64,000 bases of DNA from Pusillimonas caeni (GCF_003545815.1 NZ_PDUW01000003.1:248001-312000); one strand, 5' to 3'; shown: positions 28,359 to 35,543, numbered from the stretch's first letter. Notes: generated by a model from the sequence alone, not told the origin. Numbers and translations: made by a program.

Positions 28359-28536
28359 CGTCGTCATCCTTATCAGTCACTACGTCCGTCACCAGCGTCC
28401 GACCGCAGTAGCAGCAGAATTTCATTCCGCTGTCGGCGGGCGTGCCGTCGTTCAGAACGAATGCGTTGTGGCAGTCGGTATCCCAATGATCGCTACCGTC
28501 AGCGTCGCCGTGCCACGCGCAGGTTTTACCTGTCAT
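28342..28536 (-). CDS. Small Cys-rich phage protein, 64 aa
   Basis: The start is at 28536 (MTGKTCAWHGDADG). It has CAWHGD and FCCYCGRTL, a possible Zn-binding set, and ends in an acidic tail (DKDDDDDNQD). It overlaps both neighbouring genes by a few nt. The function is unknown. Confidence 0.6.
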   Translation of the reverse strand: MTGKTCAWHGDADGSDHWDTDCHNAFVLNDGTPADSGMKFCCYCGRTLVTDVVTDKDDDDDNQD

Positions 28537-28729
28537 CGCTCCCTCCCTGTTCCTGTGCGAGGGCGGCGCGGGCGTCGGCAATCAGGCGCTCTATACCGAA
28601 GACGACCTCGCGTATGCTTACCCGTCTGTTTTGATCGGTAGTCACTGCGAGGGCTTGTCCTGCGTGCTCCCATGCGTTCTTTAGGTCGGTATCCAGCGCC
28701 GCCCGCAACCATGAATATTTGTCTGTCAT
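28526..28729 (-). CDS. Hypothetical phage protein, 67 aa
   Basis: The helical protein MTDKYSWLRAALDTDLKNAW has no recognised motif. It overlaps neighbours at both ends (ATGA at its start), in line with the operon. Confidence 0.55.
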   Translation of the reverse strand: MTDKYSWLRAALDTDLKNAWEHAGQALAVTTDQNRRVSIREVVFGIERLIADARAALAQEQGGSDDR

Positions 28730-29010
28730 TTCCCTTCCCCCGATAGGGCGGCGCGGGCAATCTTGCGCATGGCCGCCGCGCCCATTTCCTGATCGCGCGC
28801 GTATGGGTAGGCTGCAATGGTGTTCAACGCCTCCCGCAGCTGCTTGTTATCCGCTCCCAGGGCGTCGATTTCTCCGCAGCAGGTTGTGACTGCATCAGCC
28901 AGCCCATTGATATGGGACTTGGCTGTGCGAGGCCACTCCCTCACGACCACGGATGCGGACTCTTTGGCTCCTGCGGCTGTATCGCGCAGCTTCTGTGTGT
29001 TGATGGTCAT
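28726..29010 (-). CDS. Hypothetical phage protein, 94 aa
   Basis: The protein has an N-terminal coil-forming half (KLRDTAAGAKESASVVVREW) and a likely coiled coil (IDALGADNKQLREALNTIAAY), features common to small early phage proteins that follow a 'LREAL..I' pattern. It is coupled to both neighbours by 4-nt overlaps. Confidence 0.6.
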   Translation of the reverse strand: MTINTQKLRDTAAGAKESASVVVREWPRTAKSHINGLADAVTTCCGEIDALGADNKQLREALNTIAAYPYARDQEMGAAAMRKIARAALSGEGK

Positions 29011-29201
29011 AGTTGCTCCTGCAATGCGTCGGATACGATTTTGTAAGCAGGGTCATAGACTGCTCCGTGCTCTTGGTTCGCGTGGGCCAGGGCCAGAACC
29101 GCAACCCGAAGAGCATTTGTTAGCCGATCAATTTCGTCAGCGGCTTCGCGCATAATGTCGCTGGTGGGCTGGGCACGTAGCCGGGTGGTGAGTTGGGTCA
29201 T
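29007..29201 (-). CDS. Hypothetical phage protein, 64 aa
   Basis: The start is at 29201 (MTQLTTRLRAQP), overlapping the stop of the 33-aa membrane ORF. The core IMREAADEIDRLTNALRVAVLALAHA is a frequent 'EAADEIERL' helix of lambdoid early proteins; biochemical role unknown. Confidence 0.65.
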   Translation of the reverse strand: MTQLTTRLRAQPTSDIMREAADEIDRLTNALRVAVLALAHANQEHGAVYDPAYKIVSDALQEQL

Positions 29202-29299
29202 AGCGTCCCGCCCAATTTCAGTATCTCGATAACAAGCACCCCGCAAGCACAAAGCAGCGCAATCATTACGGCAATGAGGGTGCGGCGTTTGATTTTCAT
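29198..29299 (-). CDS. 33-aa membrane microprotein
   Basis: MKIKRRTLIAVMIALLCACG then VLVIEILKLGGTL gives a basic N-terminus and one hydrophobic helix with a CACG lipobox-like turn (L-L-C-A-C-G). Start and stop overlap the neighbouring ORFs in ATGA junctions. It could be a tiny lipoprotein or a membrane peptide; function unknown. Confidence 0.55.
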   Translation of the reverse strand: MKIKRRTLIAVMIALLCACGVLVIEILKLGGTL

Positions 29300-29373
29300 T
29301 GCGACGATTCCAGAAAAAGGGCCAGCAAAACGGCTGACCCTAGGGTGATGGATAGGAGGGAGAGGGCGTTCAC
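29296..29373 (-). CDS. 25-aa membrane microprotein, GTG start
   Basis: A GTG at 29373 overlaps the stop of the frameshifted gene upstream, and the stop overlaps the start of the 33-aa ORF. The predicted peptide (MNALSLLSITLGSAVLLALF then LESSQ) is a single membrane helix. Support comes only from coupling and hydrophobicity, so confidence is moderate. Confidence 0.4.
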   Translation of the reverse strand: MNALSLLSITLGSAVLLALFLESSQ

Positions 29374-29577
29374 TCAAACAACTCTAAATTCGTAGCCACA
29401 AACAGAAATACGCTGCGCCGCCGTTTCGACTTTGCGGGCTCGGCATAAACACGGCGCTCGATCAAGCGGCCTTCGCGCTTTTGCTCTTTGATGAAGGAAG
29501 AAATGGCCTTCGAGTCGGCCCCCCCCCGGAGGGAGGTATTGGGCTAGCTCGGCTCGGGTTAGGGGTTGGCTGAACAT
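29370..29577 (-). pseudogene. Small early phage gene split by a frameshift in a G9 run
   Basis: From ATG 29577 the frame reads MFSQPLTRAELAQYLPPGG and then enters nine consecutive G (complement of C 29519-29527). As written it continues with a Cys/Arg-rich tail of poor quality to 29374. Removing one G gives a well-formed 68-residue protein (DSKAISSFIKEQKREGRLIE, then RRVYAEPAKSKRRRSVFLFV) ending at 29370, like a small winged helix. The run could be a sequencing error, a slippage-controlled gene or a true mutation. Confidence 0.6.
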
Positions 29578-29693
29578 GTTTGTCCGCCCCAGCTTCTTAG
29601 GCCAGGGCGCCTCATGGTGGTGGGGAAGGGGTTTCCTCTATGGAAGAGGGGAAGTCGTAGAGCTAGAATCCTCTCGGCGCCGGGGCGCGAGAT

Positions 29694-29939
29694 TTATGCG
29701 CCGCCCTGACGCATTGCTTTGCGGTACTGGCTGTATACGCCGCGTATGTAACCGTAGGTGCGGTCAAGCTCTCTGGCAATGTCAATCATCTTCATGCCCT
29801 GGTTGCGCATTCGTTCAATCTGCGGCCCTCTCCAGTACACGTTGGAATCGATTGGCGCGGCTCTTTGTGCCGGCTGAGGTGCCGTGCGCAATTTTGGGCC
29901 GGATTCGAGTTGCTGCACGATGTGGTCAAAGGCGTTCAT
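29694..29939 (-). CDS. Small HTH protein next to the recombination genes
   Basis: The 81-residue protein has a C-terminal helix-turn-helix (IERMRNQGMKMIDIARELDRTYGYIRGVYSQYRKA) after a Pro/Ala-rich linker. The start overlaps the exonuclease stop (ATGA). It may be a DNA-binding accessory protein; target unknown. Confidence 0.65.
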   Translation of the reverse strand: MNAFDHIVQQLESGPKLRTAPQPAQRAAPIDSNVYWRGPQIERMRNQGMKMIDIARELDRTYGYIRGVYSQYRKAMRQGGA

Positions 29940-30712
29940 GCGGCCTCCTTCATTCGAAGTTTCTGCTCATAACGATCAACAAGATCCTTGAAGTCCAGAA
30001 GGTCGGTTACCATTTTGTCGATGTAGTCGTCGTCGCGGTCGAAGACCTTCCACCACAATTGCTTGCCAACTGGCTCTAGAGCAGGGCAGTACAGGCATAG
30101 GTGCCAGCGCTTGCGGCCCGTGATCCACATTCCACCCTGCACCTGATCCATAACGTCGCTAGCGTCATTGTCAAACCAGAAAGAGCGCAGCTTGTCGGGT
30201 GCCACGAAGCATTTATATTCAGCGCCTTCGTCAGATCCGATAAGGCCGTCGGCGCTTGCTCCAAATACGCCATCATCTGTGACCGCAAATCCCGCCTCTT
30301 CGACAATTAGGCCCGACTCAAGCTCATGATTCATTCGGGCGTGGGGCTCCAGTTCATGCCCGCGCCTCATGGCCCATGTCTCGTGCCCCTCGTCCAGCGG
30401 CTCTCCGCTGATCCGCTCTACAGCCAGGCGAAAGGCGTAGTCCAGGGCTGCGCTAGACCAATCACCCACGGGCTCACCGGCGATGGCTTTCTGTACGGCC
30501 TCAGACCTTGGCGCAGCCTTATACCCGGCGATGTCTCTGGCCTGCGCTTCGCTCTTGCCGGACATAACAGCGTCTACATACTTAGATTGCTTTTCATCCA
30601 AGCCGTTGACCTTGGCCCGGACCATTGAAAACATGCTCGCAGTGATCACGCCAGCCCTGGCCCTATGCCATTCGGGCGACCCTTGTGGGCATTCAATCAG
30701 TCGGTAGCTCAC
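29936..30712 (-). CDS. YqaJ-type viral exonuclease
   Basis: The 258-residue protein has the YqaJ/lambda-exonuclease opening CPQGSPEWHRARAGVITAS, then an E-x-Y/K nuclease core (GASADGLIGSDEGAEYKC and HLCLYCPAL). It digests one strand of dsDNA ends to feed the RecT annealase next to it. It overlaps the recT-like gene by 20 nt. Confidence 0.88.
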   Translation of the reverse strand: MSYRLIECPQGSPEWHRARAGVITASMFSMVRAKVNGLDEKQSKYVDAVMSGKSEAQARDIAGYKAAPRSEAVQKAIAGEPVGDWSSAALDYAFRLAVERISGEPLDEGHETWAMRRGHELEPHARMNHELESGLIVEEAGFAVTDDGVFGASADGLIGSDEGAEYKCFVAPDKLRSFWFDNDASDVMDQVQGGMWITGRKRWHLCLYCPALEPVGKQLWWKVFDRDDDYIDKMVTDLLDFKDLVDRYEQKLRMKEAA

Positions 30713-31631
30713 TTGTCTCTCCCTCTACTGTATGCGCCTCAACCTCTTTCAACGCTGCGCCGCGCTGTTCCACGGCTGCCTTGAATTTGTTGTAGGCAGC
30801 CATGTCGCCCGCCTGCTTAATCTCAGCTAAGCCAGTCTTCCAGACGCCTGCCAATGCTTCGGTAGACTCGCACTTCTGCGCTTGCTCGATCCAGATATTG
30901 GCAAGTTCAGCGTCGTGCACTGGCCTGCTATCAAACTGAAGGCCTTCGCCGCCGTCGGTGTTCAGGTGATGGATGGCCTGCTCCAGGCGTTCCGTCTTGG
31001 GCCAGAACTTGTAGGCGCGCTTGACGCACGTTTTCTTGGCCATTTCGCCCCAGTCGGTTACCCAGGGGCACTTTTTCTTTTTCTCCATCCAAGCCTTCCA
31101 GGCGCTGGACCGGTCGCGGATGGCATTGACCTCATCGACGCTCATCGTCTCGGTCAAATAGTCACCGTCTGCGGTTTTGACCACGACATAGACCCCGATC
31201 GCGTCACCCCTGTTATTGGCAAAGGGGTTGTATGTATGCGTGGGTGGCTTATCGAAGCCGTTCAGCTCAAAGCGGTCGTTCGTATAGACGATCTCGGACT
31301 GCGCCCATTTGATCGTGCCCGTGGCCATAGCCAAGTCCATCAGCCCGATGTAGCTGATATCGAGGCAAATCTTGTTGTCTCGTGGCACAAGATAGGCTTG
31401 CTTCTTCGCCGGATTCAGGCTGATTCCGATGGCCGCGATGTTAGTGACCGCGTTGACCACGGATTGCCGATTCTGCAGGGCGATCTTCGTCGAGTACTCG
31501 TTTCCAGATATTGTCTGGATCGCGAACTCGGCCTCGCGCTCGAAGTTTAGGCTACGGTCGGTCAGGACGCTGGCAAAGTTCGTAGCAGCGCCGTGAACGA
31601 CATTCTCAATGATCGTGATTGCATTGCTCAT
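30693..31631 (-). CDS. RecT-family single-strand annealing protein
   Basis: Started at 31631 (MSNAITIIENVVHGAATNFA); the in-frame extension to 31739 is not family-like. The 312-residue protein has RecT features AVTNIAAIGISLNPAKKQAYLVPR, ISYIGLMDLAM, WGEMAKKTCVKRAYKFWPKT. Together with the YqaJ exonuclease it forms a Red-like pair for recombination-dependent replication or repair of phage DNA. Confidence 0.9.
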   Translation of the reverse strand: MSNAITIIENVVHGAATNFASVLTDRSLNFEREAEFAIQTISGNEYSTKIALQNRQSVVNAVTNIAAIGISLNPAKKQAYLVPRDNKICLDISYIGLMDLAMATGTIKWAQSEIVYTNDRFELNGFDKPPTHTYNPFANNRGDAIGVYVVVKTADGDYLTETMSVDEVNAIRDRSSAWKAWMEKKKKCPWVTDWGEMAKKTCVKRAYKFWPKTERLEQAIHHLNTDGGEGLQFDSRPVHDAELANIWIEQAQKCESTEALAGVWKTGLAEIKQAGDMAAYNKFKAAVEQRGAALKEVEAHTVEGETSELPTD

Positions 31632-31632
31632 A

Positions 31633-31845
31633 TCAAAACCCCGCGAATGCGCCCAGGTACAGGACGCCAATAAACCCAGCCACGAATACAGCAGCCCAAC
31701 TCCAGCCTCTCCGGGGAATGTCGTGGCTGCCCTTGGCATACCCGCCTACGCCGTCGTAATCGGCCCACGTCGGGCGGCTGCGCGTGCTGGCGGTCCAGTT
31801 GGGATGTGAAAGATCGAAGCCGTTGGGCCAGTTGGATGTTTTCAT
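31633..31845 (-). CDS. 70-aa membrane-anchored phage protein
   Basis: The ATG at 31845 (MKTSNWPNGFDLSHPNW) overlaps the stop of the 78-aa gene. A soluble N-terminus ends in RRGWSWAAVFVAGFIGVLYLG, one membrane helix at the C-terminus. It ends just before the recT-like gene. Function not recognised. Confidence 0.6.
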   Translation of the reverse strand: MKTSNWPNGFDLSHPNWTASTRSRPTWADYDGVGGYAKGSHDIPRRGWSWAAVFVAGFIGVLYLGAFAGF

Positions 31846-32078
31846 TTCGCCTCCAGATGTCGGATGTCCCACCACTCGTATTCCTCGGGATCGGCTTCGT
31901 CGGCCAGTTTCTGAGCGTGTTGCAGGATGATTTCTTCCCAATAGGCGGGCGGTTTGCCCAAGAAGTCGATTTCGTTGCGTATGGCGTGCGCCAGCCCAAG
32001 CCAGACAAGCTGTGGGCAGAGGTCGACACAATCCTGATCGACGACGCCCGAGTCGGCGTCTCGCGTGATGGTCAGCAT
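31842..32078 (-). CDS. Hypothetical phage protein, 78 aa
   Basis: The ATG at 32078 has AAGGAGATTCCC upstream. The protein begins MLTITRDADSGVVDQDCVDL and has an acidic, Trp-containing C-terminus (YEWWDIRHLEAK). No family recognised. Confidence 0.65.
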   Translation of the reverse strand: MLTITRDADSGVVDQDCVDLCPQLVWLGLAHAIRNEIDFLGKPPAYWEEIILQHAQKLADEADPEEYEWWDIRHLEAK

Positions 32079-32735
32079 GGGAATCTCCTTTTGGGAGTCA
32101 AAATTGAGTGAGGGTGCGCAGCCAGCTTGAAGCAGCTTTCGCGTCACACGTACTAGATGTTGGATAGATTGTGGCGGGGCTAAGCTGCCACGCTGCGCAC
32201 CCTCGCCAATGGGCACTTGGGTAAATACACATTGACGAAGGTGCCCTCCCGACATGCGAAGCCTGCCAGTACGTTAAGCATGGGGGAGGGCGGTTGATGG
32301 CGCCGGATGCGATCCCGGCTTGCGGCGTGGCACTGATTCCGCGCTTGTGCAGGTTCCCTTGTCGTGGCCTTGCGACCCTGCTGCTAATACCACCTACGGC
32401 AGCCGCGCACTTGTTCTGCGGCATTCCGTCTTGCTGCCAGTCGCAACCTGGCGTACTGCTTGCCATCACATGGGCGGGCCGGTCTCGAAACCGGCGTACT
32501 GTCCTTGTCAGCGTTTCTGCGCAACCTACTGACTCGGCCGGTCGAACCTCATTAACCTAACCGCCTATGTGATGGCCCTGCTTTTCGGAACCGACCCGAG
32601 AGCAGGGCAGTGGCCTGGGGTTTGGCTGGCCGGGCCGAAGAAATAAAGCGGGCTATTTGCGAGCAACTAGCCTATGCTAGGGAGCTAGGCGGCGGAACAT
32701 TCTCTGCCGCCACCCATTGACCATTGGAGGTCAAA
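32079..32735. other. 657-bp stretch without a supported leftward gene
   Basis: Open frames here (for example 32098-32469 minus and 32294-32560 plus) have amino-acid compositions rich in Ser, Arg, Pro and Cys and lack RBS, so they are not called. The DNA does hold hairpins, such as CCGGT-CTCGAA-ACCGG near 32480 and GCCCTGCT...AGCAGGGC near 32575-32608, and the string GTACTG recurs. The early transcript must cross it unless there is an internal promoter. A regulatory RNA is possible but not shown. Confidence 0.5.
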
Positions 32736-32897
32736 ATGGATAAGCAAGGCAAAGCTCCCAAAAAGGCAAAGCCGAAAGGCCCGGCAACACCCGCTGCACC
32801 CGCATGGCCCGCACAAAACACAACGGCAGGCATTAAAAGGGCTAGCGCCGGACACGACCACAAGCCTGTGGGTCGTGGTGCGATTCGAGGGAGGTAA
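32736..32897 (+). CDS. 53-aa basic small protein on the opposite strand
   Basis: ATG 32736 has an excellent TTGGAGGTCAAA site. The 53-residue product begins MDKQGKAPKKAKPKGPATPA and continues with an Ala/Pro/Trp linker to KPVGRGAIRGR; it is Lys/Arg/Pro-rich and unstructured. It is a lone plus-strand gene within the leftward operon and so must have its own promoter. Small basic proteins of this type may bind nucleic acid; no function is claimed. Confidence 0.6.
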   Translation: MDKQGKAPKKAKPKGPATPAAPAWPAQNTTAGIKRASAGHDHKPVGRGAIRGR

Positions 32898-32941
32898 GCG
32901 TATCAAGTAGATTAGGCCTGGTTGTTACTGGCCGGGCCGGG

Positions 32942-33241
32942 TTACTTGATTAGGGCGCGGATGGCACCGGCGCACAGCCGCGCCTCTTCGTCGCAATCCT
33001 CGACATCCTCGGGAGTCATGCCTGGGGCATGCTGGCCGATGCGGGCTTCGCATGCCTGCGCCGCGTCTTCCAACACCTCCCGCACCCTCGCATCAGCGTA
33101 GGCTTTGGCCTGCTCCACAGTGATAAGGCCCGATACCGTCAAGCCTGGTGTATTGAGGTCAAAGCACTTTAGGTCCACTACTCGGCCGCCGCGCGGTGCC
33201 GTGTAGAGGTAGGCGGAGGGGGTGGGCAGCGTTGCCTTCAT
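32942..33241 (-). CDS. Hypothetical phage protein, 99 aa
   Basis: The protein has an N-terminal beta-rich half and an acidic helical C-terminus (VREVLEDAAQACEARIG, EEARLCAGAIRAL). The start overlaps the stop of the 113-aa gene. No family recognised. Confidence 0.6.
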   Translation of the reverse strand: MKATLPTPSAYLYTAPRGGRVVDLKCFDLNTPGLTVSGLITVEQAKAYADARVREVLEDAAQACEARIGQHAPGMTPEDVEDCDEEARLCAGAIRALIK

Positions 33242-33579
33242 GGCTGTTTCTCCATTGCGGCGTCGATGGCTGCGTCTACCGTGCTATCAATCGGAACCTG
33301 CCGATCAGTCCCTTGCACCTCTAGAATGGTCCCCTCATGCGTATAGCACTCGCCTATGTACGCATTCCTCGTAAGCCAGTCATACCGGGCAGATTTACGT
33401 CTCAGCGTCTGCACCTCTGGCGATTGCAGGACGGCTTGCTCGATGGCGCGGCCCGCTTTCAACATCTCGTCCCGACTGAACATCAGCACGTCGACATTGG
33501 GGTTGATACTGGTAATGTCGGTTTCGGCTGCCAATGCGAAGATGCACTCGTCCGTCAGAATCTTGGTTTCAGTGGTCAT
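33238..33579 (-). CDS. Hypothetical phage protein, 113 aa
   Basis: Started at 33579 (MTTETKILTDECIFALAAET), where a GGGAGCCAACC site is present; the longer frame to 33651 lies in the next gene. No motif was recognised apart from an EQAVLQSPEVQTLRRKSARYDWLTRNA helix region seen in several phage early proteins. Confidence 0.65.
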   Translation of the reverse strand: MTTETKILTDECIFALAAETDITSINPNVDVLMFSRDEMLKAGRAIEQAVLQSPEVQTLRRKSARYDWLTRNAYIGECYTHEGTILEVQGTDRQVPIDSTVDAAIDAAMEKQP

Positions 33580-33932
33580 GGTTGGCTCCCGGTAGCTTTG
33601 GCGATGGCCTCTGAAATAGCTCCCAGCAATCCATCTTTGCCGCAATTGCATTGGTTTCCCGGGTCGCCTTCGTAGTGGCTGGACACGAAACAGTTGTCAC
33701 CGTGAGGCACATCTGATGCCCATGACTCGGCATGGCGCAGCGCGTTCAGCATATCGGGTGATGCTGCGAATAGGGCGGCATACGCAGCCGCCGTCTCCTC
33801 GTTTCTCGTAAGGCAGTTCCAGAAGACCTCTCCCACCATGCCGTTACCGACTTTGCGGATGTAGTAACTGACGCCTTGGTTTGATTTTTCTCGGAATACC
33901 TCGAAGGGCCCCGGCGTATGCTTGTGTTCCAT
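33576..33932 (-). CDS. Hypothetical phage protein, 118 aa
   Basis: MEHKHTPGPFEVFREKSNQG opens like many early phage proteins of the 'HTPGPW' type that bind no known cofactor, and the centre AAYAALFAASPDMLNALRHAESW continues the pattern. A CNCGKDG loop near the end might bind metal. RBS AAGGAGAACAAG precedes the ATG. Confidence 0.7.
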   Translation of the reverse strand: MEHKHTPGPFEVFREKSNQGVSYYIRKVGNGMVGEVFWNCLTRNEETAAAYAALFAASPDMLNALRHAESWASDVPHGDNCFVSSHYEGDPGNQCNCGKDGLLGAISEAIAKATGSQP

Positions 33933-33958
33933 CTTGTTCTCCTTGTCAGCCGGCGCGA

Positions 33959-34333
33959 TTACTTGGCGAGCGATGCGGCGTATTCAATGAGGTAGATTTT
34001 TGGGGCTAGCCAGATCTGCAGCCAGTCGAGGCTCCACACCAAGGCCGGAAAGGCGTAGAGAACGCATAGAAAGAAGGCAACCAATGCCGACGGAGGCATG
34101 TCGTCGCCATTCCAGAAATCGGCATTGCGCCAAACTCGGACTATTGCGACAGTGACGCCAATGAATCCCGCGACGGATAGCAAAAACAGCAAGCTGGACA
34201 TAGCCGCCTTCCAAATCAACAACTGCTGAATCACATCCGGCAATTGCGCTTGCAGAAACGTAGTGCCTGCGTCTATCCCTGAATTGGCCTTGCCGATTAA
34301 GTCGGCGAGTGCGGTCTGTAGTTGTTCGTTCAT
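33959..34333 (-). CDS. Phage membrane protein, 124 aa
   Basis: An N-terminal soluble helix is followed by two or three hydrophobic segments (LIWKAAMSSLLFLLSVAGFI, ALVAFFLCVLYAFPALVW). Its size is similar to holins, but it is in the early operon, so a superinfection-exclusion or membrane-accessory role is equally possible. No family was identified. Confidence 0.65.
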   Translation of the reverse strand: MNEQLQTALADLIGKANSGIDAGTTFLQAQLPDVIQQLLIWKAAMSSLLFLLSVAGFIGVTVAIVRVWRNADFWNGDDMPPSALVAFFLCVLYAFPALVWSLDWLQIWLAPKIYLIEYAASLAK

Positions 34334-34365
34334 ATGTCCTCACATGAAAATCGCAGCGCTGAAGA

Positions 34366-34542
34366 TCAGCGGCGATGGGGTTGGGTTGGCTGGATTATTC
34401 GTATGTCCGAAACATGTTTCATCTGGCGCAGCTTTTCCGCTACGCGCTCGGCGTCTGCTTCGTCTTTCGCGTAGTACCGGCCCGAAAATTCCGGGTTGCG
34501 ATATCGGATGTAATCGACTCGCCAGACCTCGGTAATTTTCAT
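34366..34542 (-). CDS. Hypothetical phage protein, 58 aa
   Basis: The start is at 34542 (MKITEVWRVDYIRYRNPEFS), overlapping the stop of the 52-aa gene (ATGA). The protein is a beta-alpha unit with KDEADAERVAEKLRQM. No domain recognised; the longer frame upstream is noise. Confidence 0.6.
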   Translation of the reverse strand: MKITEVWRVDYIRYRNPEFSGRYYAKDEADAERVAEKLRQMKHVSDIRIIQPTQPHRR

Positions 34543-34697
34543 TTCGCGATCACGCCGCGCTTGGCCAGCCAGCGGATGGCGGCAGGGCGTGTCTTGAAGG
34601 TTTTGGACTGCGAGAAGGTGAGGGCCAGGAAGCCGTCGGGGGTTTCGATCAAGCCGCGACTGATCTGCTCGTTGTTGCCTTGATTGAGAGCTTGCAT
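34539..34697 (-). CDS. First gene of the leftward operon, 52 aa
   Basis: Start at 34697 (MQALNQGNNEQISRGLIETP), chosen because AAGGAGATAG sits just upstream; a start at 34715 is less likely. The sequence GFLALTFSQSKTFKTRPAAIRWLAKRG is a small beta-alpha fold. It is the promoter-proximal gene after PL and its long leader. Confidence 0.65.
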   Translation of the reverse strand: MQALNQGNNEQISRGLIETPDGFLALTFSQSKTFKTRPAAIRWLAKRGVIAK

Positions 34698-35033
34698 ATC
34701 TATCTCCTTTGTCATCAGTAAGCGCCACACGTGACGCTTGCGGATAACTCCGGACACCCAGCTTCAGACGGTTCCTGCTTGCTGGCTGTCACATGGCTCT
34801 GTCGGCTCTGGCGCTTTCCATTTACTGCGCCTTCTTCGCGTCCACCCGATTGCAGCTCGGGCTAGGGCATTCCTCTTTCGAATTCATCAGTTCAGATCCC
34901 TGCTGGGGTACTGCTGATCTCGCATGGGCTTGCGGTTACTGCAATCCGCCTAAGCGGGGTACTGCTGCATCCCTATCGCCCTACTTAGCTGCCCTGTGAG
35001 GGCTAGGCTGTTCTTTGCGAGTGGTGATGCGTT
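34698..35033 (-). other. Untranslated leader of the PL transcript
   Basis: About 335 nt separate the predicted PL start (near 35033) from the first well-supported gene. It holds a 12-bp direct repeat GGGGTACTGCTG at 34905-34916 and 34956-34967 (read as CAGCAGTACCCC in the leader) and short hairpins. A 21-codon frame (MNSKEECPSPSCNRVDAKKA) lies on the leader. Leaders in this position of lambdoid phages carry antitermination (nut or put-like) signals; no boxA consensus could be identified. Confidence 0.4.
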
Positions 35034-35039
35034 GAATGA

Positions 35040-35068
35040 AGTATAGAAAAACTAGACTTTAATGTCAA
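35040..35068 (-). promoter_or_regulatory. PL-like early leftward promoter
   Basis: On the minus strand TTGACA (complement of 35063-35068) and TATACT (complement of 35040-35045) are 17 bp apart, a near-consensus sigma70 promoter. Both elements overlap operator-like sites, so a repressor would block it. It heads the operon that ends with int. Confidence 0.8.
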
Positions 35069-35100
35069 GAAAATATTGACTTCGGATAGAAAAAATAGAC
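35041..35100. promoter_or_regulatory. Left operator cluster: three 17-bp repressor sites
   Basis: Three sites of the form half-N5-half are seen: GTATAG-AAAAA-CTAGAC (35041-35057), GTCAAG-AAAAT-ATTGAC (35064-35080) and GGATAG-AAAAA-ATAGAC (35084-35100). Their start spacing is 23 and 20 bp. The same consensus, GTCTAG-N5-CTAGAC, recurs three times upstream of the Cro-like gene. The shared motif and A-rich centre make these the probable binding sites of the XRE repressor at 38147-38503. Confidence 0.75.
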
Positions 35101-35125
35101 TGGAGCGGGGGGGGGAATTGGGAAA

Positions 35126-35347
35126 TTACCCGACTTGCAAGAGCTTTTCTTGTGCCGCCTCGGCATGTTCGAGCACCGCTAGAAGCAGATTCTGCCTATC
35201 GTCGAGGCCGATGTGGTCAAACAAGGAAGGGCAGACCGCCCAGGATCGGAGTGTAGAGATGGTCAGGGATAGTTGCTCAATGCCGTCTATGAGCGCGGCG
35301 GTGCGGTCATTCGGTGGTTGTACGTGGTCTTTCTTGTTATCATCCAT
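35126..35347 (-). CDS. Small SOS-promoter-linked protein, 73 aa, antirepressor candidate
   Basis: The helical acidic protein starts MDDNKKDHVQPPNDRTAALI after GAGGAATAGCGAG. It contains TLRSWAVCPSLFDHIGLDDRQNLLLAVLEHAEAAQ, and no family was recognised. Its only visible promoter, about 200 bp upstream, carries a LexA-type box. Because the repressor has no self-cleavage domain, an SOS-induced partner that inactivates it (as Tum does in phage 186) is expected, and this gene is the best positional candidate. That function is inferred. Confidence 0.6.
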   Translation of the reverse strand: MDDNKKDHVQPPNDRTAALIDGIEQLSLTISTLRSWAVCPSLFDHIGLDDRQNLLLAVLEHAEAAQEKLLQVG

Positions 35348-35380
35348 CTCGCTATTCCTCTATAGCAAATTGCAGTTCCA

Positions 35381-35416
35381 ACGCCCCGCGAAGGTCAGAG
35401 CTCGCGGGGCGTTTTT
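35381..35416 (+). terminator. Strong hairpin with plus-strand T-run
   Basis: ACGCCCCGCGA (35381-35391) pairs perfectly with TCGCGGGGCGT (35402-35412), followed by a T-run (35412-35416): an intrinsic terminator on the plus strand. No plus-strand gene ends here, so it may insulate against antisense transcription. On the minus strand the same stem lies in the leader of the 73-aa gene. Confidence 0.6.
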
Positions 35417-35543
35417 CGTCTGGCTGACATCCTATCAGTCAACTGTAAAAATGACAATAAATCGTTATAAATCAAATGGTTGTATTGTTTTGACTGTATA
35501 ATTCAACACAAGCTCAACGATCTAATTTGCCTCCTGTAGCCTT

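Noticed and set aside
29374-29577. Using the unshifted 67-codon frame as the real gene
   Set aside because: After the G9 run the translation is Cys/Arg/His-rich and unstructured, whereas the +1-shifted frame gives a well-formed protein that ends at the next coupled start.
32098-32469. Minus-strand ORF of 123 codons in the gene-free region
   Set aside because: Composition is rich in Ser, Ala, Pro, Cys and Arg without any fold pattern, and no RBS is present; kept as an unexplained stretch instead.
35105-35116. A second G9 run near the left operators as a phase-variation switch
   Set aside because: It lies just downstream of the stop of the 73-aa gene and upstream of PL, outside coding sequence and outside the promoter boxes; no effect can be argued from sequence alone.
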